A stretch of DNA of 64,000 nt, from assembly GCF_035222485.1 (NCBI RefSeq), contig NC_085920.1, positions 3,410,001 through 3,474,000 on the forward strand. The letters are read 5' to 3'. The notes under the pieces are model-generated. The model did not search any database and was not told where the DNA came from. It was given only the letters and a program-made list of their open reading frames with translations. Below are positions 1 through 10,800 of this stretch, one piece after another. Source of the DNA: Podospora pseudoanserina. Lineage: Eukaryota > Ascomycota > Sordariomycetes > Sordariales > Podosporaceae. Numbering within the stretch: the first letter of the stretch is position 1; each line of letters begins with the position of its first letter. The translations under genes were made by a program, and so were the position numbers.

Positions 1-339
1 ATGATTATACAGCTTGTACCTCTCTCTCTCTCGTCCCAATAGACATCTAGTCTCCGCTGTACACATAGTTGCTCTTCCCTTTCAACCACCTAATGTCACA
101 ACAGCAAAAAGCTGTTCCTAACAAGAGCAAGCGGTCAAAAAAAAAAAAAAAAAAAAAAAAAAAAGAAAAAGAAAAGAAAAAAAAAAGAAAAACCTATACC
201 CTGTCCCGGCCCCTAGGTACTCCAAGTGTGTGTATGCAAAACGATTCAACCGTGCCCAACCCCTCCCACCCACCCTCTCAAACCCAGTGGTATCCAAACC
301 CCCAACCACTCTCCCCCCTCCCCATCCCCCCTCGTCTTT
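1..339. other. 3' flank of the CorA-type gene
   Basis: No gene is seen here. It contains a CT-rich stretch near 21-33 and an A-rich tract (about 139-193, beginning with roughly 26 consecutive A). The lysine-rich open frame across the A tract is a by-product of the repeat. Confidence 0.6.
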
Positions 340-3053
340 TCAAACAATATTATAAACCCTCTTCGCAATCAAATAACACGCCAGCCCAAAAACCAACAAT
401 CCCCCGGTGATACACCAAAACCAAACCAACCCCGCCTCCGACTCCTGCCCCGGCACCAACACATTCATCCCCCACAGCCCAGTAATGATGTTCATAGGCA
501 GTACAATCGTCCCCAGAACCGTCAACTTCCCCAGCACATCCGCCGTCTGCTCCTGCCTCTCATTCATCCTAATGTTGATCTGCGCCAAATAATTCCCATG
601 AGACCTCGCCAAGATCCTGTATCCCTTGTCAGCACTCACCACCAGCCTTGATACCTGACAACAGGAAGACTTACTTCTCATAATGACTCAAATTCGACGT
701 CATCGTCACAATATGATCCTGAATATCCCCCAAATACAACCCAATCTCACTCCTCGGCGCAACCTCCCAATGCTCATTACACCTTTTAGCAAACCCCTTG
801 ATCACATCCGCCTTGTTCCCCAGCAACCGATACAAACTCATCACCTTCTTCCTGCAATCCCCCACCCGCCTCAGCATGTCCCTCCCCGCCTCGGCATCGT
901 CCCCCAACTCTCTCTTCTCATTACTACTCCCGTCCTGCTTGTTATTCCTACTGCCATACGGATCCGTCGTCGCCGCGGCAGTAGTCGAGTGCAGCTGCAA
1001 AATCTCATCATCAATATCGTCCACCTCGTCCTCAATGCTCTGAATTAACGGCCCAAACACGTCCGTGATGTCGTCGATGATGGCGTAGCTGATCCAGTCC
1101 GACGACAGGATCAGATAGTCCCTCAGCTGTCGGATGCGCCGGCGGACGTTGGCAGGGTGGGGCGTCACGCTAAAGTGGAAGCTCAGCACACACTCCCTAA
1201 ACACCACCACGTACATGTTCACCGGCTCCATGAAATTCTCGCTTGACTGGTCTTGGTCAAAAGACCGGTAGTTGACAAAGTAGTAATGCCGAAACAGTTC
1301 CACCTTCTCCCGCTGCTCCTGCATCATGATGTCTTCTGCTGTCAACGGGTGGATTCCAAACGCCTTGGAGATGATCTTCATCTCTTGCTCTGTTGGACTC
1401 AGAATGTCAAGCCACCAGACTGGGCGCTCGCCATACCGGATGGGTTTGGGTTCCTTTTGGGGGGTGGGGTGGAAGTTGTTATTGTTGTTGTTGTTGCTGC
1501 TGTTGTTGTCTGGTTGGGGGGATTTGACATGGTCAGGTATGGGGGATCGCATGCGGGAGGGGGTGTGCTCCCCAGAGTAGGCTTTTTGCTCACTGTGGTG
1601 GGATTTGGGCTCCGTCGACATCGGCCGGCCGTTGTTAGCGGATCCAGTCCGTTCTCTTCGAAGCTCGGCGAAATCCTGGTGTTGAACGTTTGCCGTTGTG
1701 CTAGTTGCGAGGGACGGTTGACGGACGGGGATTCGAGGGTCGCCGTTTTGACCAGCCAACACCTGTGATAGGCTGACTGTTGGGTCCTCGTCTTCGTCCT
1801 CGCTCTCGGAAGAATCTGACAGGATTGGGGGGTCTGGGATGAACAGCTCCTTGAAACTGCCTCCGGGCTGGACCAGTTCTCCAATAGTCTGGCTGTGAAT
1901 GGTGCTTTGGAACTCTTCGTTGAAGTAGGTGAACCGGTAGGGTGCTTCCTCCTCGGCCTGAAACCAACCGCGGTGGACAGGCCGCAGTCTGCCGTTGATG
2001 AGCTGGGGTTCTACCATCCTTTTCACCCGGCGCTCCTCGCTACGTCCCTCCTTCTCGACTCTACTCCATTCATTCAACAGAGCAATATCTGGCCACTTGC
2101 GGCGACGTCTCCGCGCCCGCCCACGGTAACCATGAGCATCGCGAATCCCAAGCTCGTCGTCGGCGATATCAGAAAGGCCCTCTTGGGGAAAGCACACATC
2201 CTCCTCAGCCTGCAAAGCAGCAATTGTCTTCCTCCTCTCCAATGGTGAATTGTGGAACGATTCATGGTCGTCTTCGTCATAATCCCTGCTCTGCGAATCA
2301 CCGTTTTCAAGCTCGTCGCGCAGCAAAGCATCGCCGAAGCTCATATCCATGCGGTCCAGTGGGCGCATCGGAGGCGTTCCCGGCACCGATGGCGGATAGT
2401 TGACATTATAAGTATCGTTCCCGGATCCGAGGAAGCGTCTCTTGGAACTGCTCCTGCTCGATTCGTGACGACTGCCGGGACCGCTTCTTCGAAGAGTAGC
2501 TTCTCCGGACCCATAACTCGGGAATGTTTCGCCTCGTTGGAAGACAGAGCTAGATAGGAGCGGTGCTCCTTCTCCGTCTTCCTCGCTGGTGTCTCCTCTG
2601 CTCATATGCTTCAGTCTGCTACCGCCGGGCGTGGCAAGAAGGGAGCCGCTCGCTGTCATCATAGACGGACGTCGGGGTCGGATGAAGGATTTATGTTCTC
2701 TATATTTGTGCAATGTTAGTGATGTCCACTGCGCAATGAGTAGTGCAAGAAAAGGGATCGGCGCACCTGTGATCTAACAAAGCATCGCTGTCGAGGCTTG
2801 TGTTGCTCGCATTACGACCAGGCCTGGAGTAGAATCCTTCACGGCCAGTGCCCATATCCTCAGGCCTATCGAGTCCGGACTCGACGTCATCGGGAGCAAG
2901 GCCGGCGAATGACTTTCTTCTAGTCTGCTTCTTCTTCTTGCCGCCCCTGTGATTCTTTCTCTTGCGTGGCGCATGTGCCGAAGTTGAAGGCGCATTTGGT
3001 TCCATTGTGGAGGCTTCGTCGACGATGTTTCTTGTCCTTGGGGACTGGGACAT
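340..3053 (-). CDS. CorA-family Mg2+ transporter (Alr1/Mnr2-like)
   Basis: Predicted divalent-cation (Mg2+) channel of the CorA superfamily, acting at the plasma membrane (Alr1 type) or vacuole (Mnr2 type). Three exons are inferred: 2767-3053, 675-2699 and 340-616, giving 862 residues. The introns have GTGCGC..ATATAG and GTAAGT..ACAG ends, with ACTAACA and GCTGAC branch-like sites. Splicing restores the family segment HYEK-ILARSHGNYLAQINI. The long N-terminal half is low complexity and basic/serine-rich, as in fungal Alr/Mnr2 proteins. The C-terminus carries the signature GMN (in LWGMNV) between two hydrophobic segments (about residues 808-825 and 838-858). The start at 3053 is the first ATG of the open frame; MEPNAPS at 3003 is an alternative. 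It is transcribed divergently from PIL1. Which membrane it serves cannot be told from sequence. Confidence 0.93.
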
Positions 3054-4634
3054 GCGCTGAGGGCTGATGGATGCTTTGGAGGCGGCGTGCGGCGGCAGCC
3101 TATAGCGGTGGATTCAATTGAGCTTAGAACATGAGAGGGCTGTGCCAATCGCGAGCGCCTCGTGGAGCGATAACGGGGTCAATCGGGATGGCGTTGTTAG
3201 AGGGTAGGTGTGTGAATAAGGATAAGTATCACACGACCGGTGGATGATAACTGTGATTTGCTGTTCTTGTTCTCCCGGCGTGGGAAAGAGGATGACGTGA
3301 ATGTCACCGGAGGCGCAGGGAGAAGATGCGAAAGCAGGGGTCTGTCTCGGCAAGCCCTGGAGCTTCGTCTTGAAGATGATTGGCGCCACGTGCAGCCAGT
3401 CGAGAGAGACTTAGGTTTTCAAAGCGCAGACAATGGTTCGAGTATTTGTGTTCACTCTCTCTCTCTCCGACACAATGGTTCAACAAATAAAATCTAGGAA
3501 TAGTGTAGCTTCAAATCAGAATGAGAAAAAAATAATTTCGCCGGCCGTTGGGTAACGCTTGTCCCAGGTCCCTGGTGATGTCAACGGGAGAGGGGGGAGC
3601 CGTCTGGTGGAACCCTACTTACTAAAAGCGGGCTGAGGATCATGGCTCCAGCATCTGCTTTTGGGTTGAGCTTCACTCCATGCATACTATGTGTCAAGCT
3701 GGAAGCTTGAATTGATTCAGATGCTTGGCTCACTCGATGGTGACCACTTTTTATTTCTCTCGTGTCGGTGCATTCCAGGTAGGTAGGTGGGCATCACCAT
3801 AGCTGCGAGGACTTTGATCCAGCGAAACTAGACCCGGGCAACCTACCATCTACAATCACTTATACTAGTTAAATAGATATATACGTGCAGAAACAACTAT
3901 CAGCGCCCCGGCTCCACTATTTCAATATCTGGCCTCACCACATATCACTGCGATACCTGAAAACTCAAATCACTTTCTCAAGATCATGGCCTCTGCCCAG
4001 ACGGGTGGCTAAGATAAAGGTCCAGTGGCTAGGTTTTGGCAAGTGGCTTGTGTTGAAAATGGCCTGTGCATCCTGAACTTCCGGGTTACCCATGCCAAGC
4101 CCATCCTAACCGCAAACAACATCTGAAGATGGGGTCGCCCCAGTGTTCACCATGACAACGTCAGATCGGCTCCGGGGAAGGGAGACTCTGGGATGAAAGA
4201 ATATGAAGGATTTTCCAGAGTGACCTTCATGGCGGACGCAGGAACGGAGATCTCCTGGCCTCAGACAGCAATTGCAGCGTTGAACCCGGTATATCTGAAC
4301 CCTGATCAACAGATGAAGAGAAAAGCTCGCACGGCCCTTTCCTAACCCCGGCAAACCCGCTGGCCCCCAAACTGACAAGTGCTTGCGTTGCTCACCGACG
4401 TCATTATCGCTGGCTCTCCCACCAAAGACACCGTCGCATACCTTATAAACGCAAGCTTGTTCCGGCTCGGCCTACACGCACCTTTGTTTCGTGAAACTGA
4501 ACACCTACCTCCACTTCTCACTTTCAGTATCGATTACCTGAACCCGAACAATCAAACCGGCCCGTCATCCACCCGCTGTTGGGTGCTACACTCTCACACC
4601 ACCACAACACACCAACACCGCACCTCGATTCACC
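3054..4634. promoter_or_regulatory. divergent upstream region of CorA gene and PIL1
   Basis: About 1.6 kb without a convincing gene. It holds a short CT repeat near 3456-3470, an AGGTAGGTAGG run near 3777-3788 and a CT/CA-rich leader just before the PIL1 start. Short open frames such as 4106-4378 (-) have no coding character. It presumably contains both promoters; no specific operator is recognised. Confidence 0.5.
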
Positions 4635-6012
4635 ATGCATCGAACGTACTCCATGCGCGCCACGAGGGCGCCCACCGCCTCGCAAATCCAGGTACCACCC
4701 GCCCAGCACACCACACCTCTCGTGACACTGAATCCCTCGCTGACATGACCTCTCGCAACCAGAACCCACCCCCGCCGCCGTCGACGACCAAGTCTGGTCG
4801 TTTCTTCAAAGGAGGACTCGGTGAGCATTGCGCCCTTTCTTTTCTCTTCTCGGGACCATTTTTCCTTTGTAAATCCGTCTGGGAACTCACAAGTTTTTTT
4901 TTTTTGGGTGTTAACAGGAGCACTAGGGCATGCTCTCAGGGGCAAGACGGCCGGCGCCTTCGGGCCCGACCTCGCCAAGAAGCTGGCACAGCTGGTCAAG
5001 ATGGAGAAGAATGTCATGAGAAGTTTGGAGTTGGTCGCAAAGGAGCGCATGGAAGTAGCTGTAAGTTTTGCTCTTGAGACTCCAGCGCGAGACTCTGGCT
5101 GACGAGGTGTCACACAGCAACAACTCTCCATTTGGGGCGAGGCCTGCGACGAAGACGTTTCGGATGTCACGGACAAGCTGGGAGTGCTGCTCTACGAAAT
5201 CGGCGAGCTCGAGGATCAATATGTCGACCGATACGACCAGTACCGCGTCACGATGAAGAGTATTAGGAATATTGAGGCTTCGGTGCAGCCCAGCAGAGAC
5301 AGTCAGCCTTTTCGTTCTCTTTCCGAAGCACGGCATGTGTTAACACCAGACAGGAAAGCAAAAAATCACCGATCAAATCGCCCAGCTCAAGTACAAAGAA
5401 CCCAACTCCCCGAGAATAGTCGTCCTCGAGCAGGAACTCGTCCGTGCCGAGGCAGAGTCCCTCGTTGCCGAAGCCCAGCTCTCCAACATCACCCGCGAGA
5501 AGATCAAGGCCGCCTACACCTACCAATTCGACGCCCTGCGCGAACACTGCGAAAAGGTGGCCATCATCGCCGGCTACGGAAAGCATCTGCTCGAACTCAT
5601 CGACGACACCCCCGTCACACCAGGTGAAACCCGCGCTGCGTACGACGGCTACGAGGCTAGCAAGGCCATTATCCAAGACTGCGAGGACGCGCTCACCAAC
5701 TGGGTCACGCAAAAGGCGGCCGTGTCTGCTAAGCTCTCCACTCGCGCCCGGACTCTCTCGACCAGACGCAGGAACAACATCAAGGCACGCAGTGAGGGCT
5801 TGGACCTGTCGGGTCAGGATGCGCCGCTTAATGATCAGGATGGATGGGCTTCTGCGGGACATCACCAACATCATAAAGATGAGTATAGTGAGGACGAGGA
5901 CGAGGACGAGGATGAGTTGGAGGGGAGGACGAGTCATTCGGTGCTGGGTAGTGAGGCGGGGTTGAACGGAGGGGAGACAAGGGGACGACGCCAAGAGGCG
6001 GTTGTTGCTTAG
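4635..6012 (+). CDS. PIL1: eisosome core component Pil1/Lsp1
   Basis: BAR-domain protein that polymerises under the plasma membrane to form eisosomes (MCC furrows). Five exons are inferred: 4635-4691, 4763-4820, 4918-5060, 5118-5301 and 5354-6012, totalling 366 residues, close to the usual ~340. The N-terminus MHRTYSMRATRAPTAS matches the family's amphipathic membrane-binding start. The core contains TAGAFGPDLAKKLAQLVKME, IWGEACDEDVSDVTDKLG and SIRNIEASVQPSRD, with a BAR fold over roughly residues 60-270. The tail after about 300 is acidic and variable. The fourth intron uses a weaker GTCAGC donor, but joining there restores KQKITDQIAQLKYKEPNSPR in frame. Pil1 is regulated by Pkh kinases in yeast (family knowledge). 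PIL1 versus its paralogue LSP1 cannot be decided here. Confidence 0.95.
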
Positions 6013-6405
6013 GAGAAGGACCACAACTAGCGTTGGGGGAGGAGAGAAGTACGGGATGGGTGAGAAGCTTGGGGTTGAGCGGTGGCTGTGGTGGTGGCGG
6101 GTTTAGCCGAAGTATGAAAGGGAAATCGACCGTAATTGGTAATGATTTGAGTGAGATGGAGGACAAACAATGATGGGGTTTCCTAAGGATTTGGTGTGAG
6201 AGCAAGTTGTTGTTTCTCTTTTTCTTCTCAGGGGGGTGTGTGTGTGTATAGTTTTAGCGTCGATTCCCTTTGCGGTACGAATTCTTGTTTTGAATGACTG
6301 ATGGGTAGTTGGTTAATATGAACATTTTTTTTTCATTTTTTTTTTCATCGTTATTATGAATCATGTGATTTCGGCAGGTACGCTAAGTAAGGTAAGGTAA
6401 AGTAG
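6013..6405. other. convergent 3' region PIL1/NAA38
   Basis: The spacer between two convergent genes contains a short GT run near 6236-6248 and T-rich stretches near 6325-6350. No gene is seen. Confidence 0.6.
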
Positions 6406-7028
6406 CTAACTAATTTCTACCTTGCGTGTTGTTTGTTGTTGTTGCTGTTGTTGTTGTTGTTGTGACTGTTGCTGCTGTTTGCGCTCTGTGGCCTTGAGTT
6501 GACTGGCGAACTCTTCGACTTCGATCTTTGTGATGTATTGGCCTGGTACGACGACTAGACCTAGGTAGCGGGATGTCATGTCCATGACCACTTTTTTGGA
6601 CTGGGGGTCTGAGCTTGCGGCCGCGGCGGCGGCTGATTGGAGTTGGGCGAGGGGGGGCGGTATTCGTAGGTGTGTTGGAGGACGAGGTTGCAGTCCTGTT
6701 GAGGGGGGGGCGGAGGAGGGAAGGTTAGATTCTTAGGGAAGATACAGATTCATGGTTGAGATATCATGAATGGGTAGGTAGTGTATGAGATGACGAGGTG
6801 TGTGCGGGTGGGGTGTGTATGGAAACTTACAGAATCAGTACACTTGAAGCTCCCCCAAAACATCCTCCCGTCCGTGGTGCCCACCCTGAGGTTCTTGTTT
6901 AGGAGCGTCTGCAGGAAGTCGGTGGCTTCGGGCTTGGAGGAGGGGGTGGGGAGGGCGTCGTAGTTCATTATCGCTTTTGAGCGGCCGCGGTGGTTGTTTC
7001 GGGAGAGGGGGAAGAGGGGGGGTTGCAT
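6406..7028 (-). CDS. NAA38: LSM-domain NatC auxiliary subunit Naa38/Mak31, frame interrupted
   Basis: Sm-like auxiliary subunit of the NatC N-terminal acetyltransferase (with Naa30 and Naa35). Exon 1 is 6831-7028. It encodes LQTLLNKNLRVGTTDGRMFWGSFKCTDS, the Sm1 motif. Exon 2 (6406-6695) begins DCNLVLQHTYEYRPP and ends with SRYLGLVVVPGQYITKIEVEEF (Sm2) and a glutamine-rich tail coded by a CAA/CAG repeat near 6430-6475. The intron has GTAAGT and AACAG ends. The two halves of exon 2 are in different frames. The shift lies at a run of seven G (plus strand, about 6651-6657). Read literally, the protein would stop soon after KKWSW and lose the last Sm strand. One more base in the run would restore a normal protein, so this is either a sequence error or a true break. 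Start is 7028, or MNYDAL at 6968. Confidence 0.82.
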
Positions 7029-7820
7029 AACTTGAATGAGAATGAAGAGAGAGAGAGAGAGGGAGAGAGAGGGAGAGGGGGGGAGAGAGGGTAGGGTGGT
7101 GGGTACGGTATGGAGGGGATGTGTAACCGAGCTGCTGGTTGAATTTAATCGCTTGTTCCTGGTGGGAATGGGTGGATTTGATGCGTGAGAGTGGAGGGTG
7201 GATGAGACAGGATAGGTAGGTAATTGCTGCGCGAGGTGGAGGGGTGAGCTCGTTGGGTTGGGACGGGATGGAAGTAACCCAAAAGATGGGGGGATCCACT
7301 TTTAGGGCAGGAGAATAAAAGTATCAAGTGGGAATCGTAGGAGATGGCGAAGTATGAGGTTTACTGTAGTTCAGCAGGGTAGCTCTCATGAAAAGAGACC
7401 CGTACTACCTTGGATATACTAGACAAACCTTTTCACCTAAGCGCAGTGAGGTCAGCACAGGCAGGGAAGTTCACAAAGACCTTGTTCGTCGTTGCTTATC
7501 CGCACAGTGCACCCCGGAGAATATCAACCAATAGATTAGCCTAGATAAGACCAGATGGCAGGCAGCCGAGCAGGGATGTTGCGCATCGCAGTCATCCGTC
7601 ATAGAAGGTAAGGTGACTTCCAACATTTCACTTCTCGCGATCAGCAACTCTGGTTTGACTTGGTTACCTCTTCCAACTCCCATGACGCGCCTTCGTCGAC
7701 TTGATACTTTTGGAGACAAGGAAGCTCTCCCATGATACGCTCTTTCCGTTCTGGGTGATCCGCCCAAGGAGCCCTCTCTTCTCGACTTGACAAGCGTGAT
7801 ACCCTTGGTCCCAGCCCACC
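7029..7820. promoter_or_regulatory. divergent upstream region NAA38/RAD2
   Basis: A 0.8 kb divergent spacer containing a GA-rich stretch (about 7046-7092) close to the NAA38 start. Both promoters presumably lie here; no defined operator is recognised. Confidence 0.5.
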
Positions 7821-10800
7821 ATGGGTGTTCAAGGCCTCTGGACCGTCGTGCAGCCATGCGCCCGCCCGACAAACCTCGCGACGCTTAACCGGAAGCGACT
7901 CGCTGTCGATGCCTCGATTTGGATCTACCAGTTTCTCAAAGCTGTCCGCGACAAGGAAGGGAATGCGCTGCGAAACAGTCACATTGTGGGCTTCTTTCGA
8001 CGGTTGTGTAAGCTGTTGTGGTATGGAGTCAAGCCGGTGTTTGTGTTTGACGGCGGGGCACCGGCTTTGAAAAGAGCGACTTTGCAGGGGAGAAGGAGGA
8101 GACGGGAAGGGCGAAGAGAGGATGCTGCGCGCACGGCGGGGAAGCTGCTCGCTGTGCAGATGCACAGGCTGGCGGAAGAGGAGGAAGAAAAGAGGCAGAG
8201 GAGGATGGCGGGTGCGGATGATGAAGAGCAGGAGGAGCTGCCGAGTATGGAGAATATTGTCTATGCGGACGAGCTGGGGCTTTCTAAGCAGGAGCGCCAG
8301 AGGAATCGCAAGTTTCACAAGCAGGATGCGTATCATCTCCCGGAGTTGCAGAACGGGATAGAGGCTATGGGGAAGCCGGACGATCCGAGGATCATGAGCG
8401 TGGAGGAGCTGGAGGAGTATGCGAGGCAGTTCAACTGTGGGGAGAACATCAATCTTTATGACTTTAGCAAGATTGACTTTGATGGGGAGTTCTTCAAGAG
8501 CTTGCCGCCGGCTGACAGATACAATATTCTGAATGCGGCTAGGTTACGAAGTAGGCTGAGAATGGGCCTCAGCAAGGAGCAGTTGGACGTGATGTTTCCC
8601 GACCGGATGGCCTTCTCGAGATTCCAGATTGAGAGGGTCAAGGAGAGAAACTATCTCACCCAGCGGCTCATGCTTGAGATGGGCATGACGAGCACTGACA
8701 TGACTGTCAACGCCAGCCGTGTTGCTGGCGACCGAAACCGCGAGTACATCTTAGTCAAGAATGAAGGCGCCGAGGGTGGCTGGGCTCTTGGTGTCGTCAC
8801 GAGGGACAAAGACAAGGGCAAAGCCCATAAGCCTATCGACGTCGATGCCTTGGACTTTCAGTATCAAAATCCGGACGACGAAGACGAGTGGGAAGACGAG
8901 GAGTTTGAAGACGTTCCTATCGAAGGTCTCAACCGTCTCCCCAAGATCACGAGCCGTGCTGCCTACGAACGAGCTCAAAACTTTGGCTCTGCACGGCAAC
9001 AGCTCTACAACTCCCTGCAGGGTGATGAATGCGAAGAAGACGACGACGAAGCTCTATTCGTCAATGATGGTGAGGTGATGGCGGCCGAGGATGAAGAGCT
9101 CAACCGAGCTATTGCACTGTCACTGGAACAAAACCACGATGTGAGCAAGGAGAAGGAAGACGAAGACGAGGATGAAGGGTTTGAAGACGTGCCCGCGCCC
9201 ACGTGGACTCAGAGAGCGGCTCCGGAAGTATCGAGACCAATCGCAAGTACCAGCGGGACCATGATTGCGCATATTGTAAACAACAGAGCGAATGCTGCTG
9301 TGAAGAAACCCCAGGAAAAAGACGACAGCGACAGTGATAGCGATGGAGATTTGCACACGGCGCTGGCGGCGGCGAGAAAGAAGCAGCCAAAGCCAAAGCC
9401 TGTCCAAAAATCAAATGTCAAGAACTCATTCGACGGCCCCCTTCCATTCGAGAAACTTGACTGGCGAAGCGCGTTTGGGGGGTCGAAGCCTTCCGCTCCA
9501 GCGCCAAAGCCTACAGCTGCTGTCGAGACAACAGAGAAGCCTCGGCAAGTAGAGACTGGTGATCTGGAAGCGGAATCCGACGAGGAGGCTGGAGGATTCA
9601 TCAAAGAACCGAGCGAGACTGCCAAGGCTGAAAAGCCCGTCGTATCTGAAAAAAAGGATGACGATGAGCCTCTCCCACTACCACCATGGCTTACGGACAA
9701 TACGGATATCACAGAGCATGTCCGACGTCAGCAGCAAATCGAAAACCAACAGAATGCCGAGGATGAGGAGCTGGCACAGTTCCATCAGCTCCAAAGGCGG
9801 AAAGAACAATATGTGGAAATCGAGTCCTCGAGTGACGATGACAGCGATATCGAGATTCTGGATGCACCACCCGAATCCATAGTTCAGACGCTGCTCCGTG
9901 CCAGGTCTCCACCGGGGAGACCAGGCGCCAGCTTGCCTTCATTGCAAGATGACCTTGACAAAGAGACAGCCTCGAATGATGCGGAACAAAATCCAGCAGC
10001 AGCCACAACACCTCCTCCAGCAGAAGAGTTTGAAAGCAGCGAGACCCCCATGGAGCTGGATGCTGTCGGGAAGCAGCCTTTAGAGACCGCCCCTCCTGCT
10101 TCGGCTCCTCAAGAGTCTGAAGACGAGGATGTGGAGTTTGAAGACGTGGTCGTTCCTTCAGCGGGAGAGCCATCTGCCGCCCCATCAGCTATCGCCATCG
10201 ACGATGCCGAGGCCTTTTTGGAAAGCGGTGATGAGGAGGCTCCCGATCTCCCGCCTTCAGAACAGCCCAGAATCGAGGGGCTGGCCTCTGCTATCAACTC
10301 GGACGAGATCTTCACCCGGGATGACTCCCCAGAATACGACGAGTTCTACGACCCCGAAGAAGAAGAACTCCTCGCCCAAATGGCCGAAGAAGCGGAGGAA
10401 CACGCCCGGTTCGCCAGCCAACTAAACAACAAAACCCAACGCGAGAACCAAGAAGCCTACGAGCAGGAACTCCGCGCCCTCCGGACCCAGCAAAAGAAAG
10501 ACCGTCGCGACGCAGACGAAGTCACCCAGGTCATGGTAACAGAATGCCAAGCCCTCCTCCGCCTCTTTGGTGTCCCATACATCACGGCACCGATGGAAGC
10601 AGAAGCCCAATGCGCCGAACTGGTGCGCCTGAATCTCGTCGACGGGATCGTCACCGACGACTCGGACACCTTCCTTTTTGGCGGCACCCGAGTATACAAG
10701 AACATGTTCAACAGCAACAAGTTTGTCGAGTGCTACCTCCTCCGCGACCTGGAAGACGAGCTCGAGCTTTCGAGAGAGCAGCTTATTGCACTGGCGCAGC

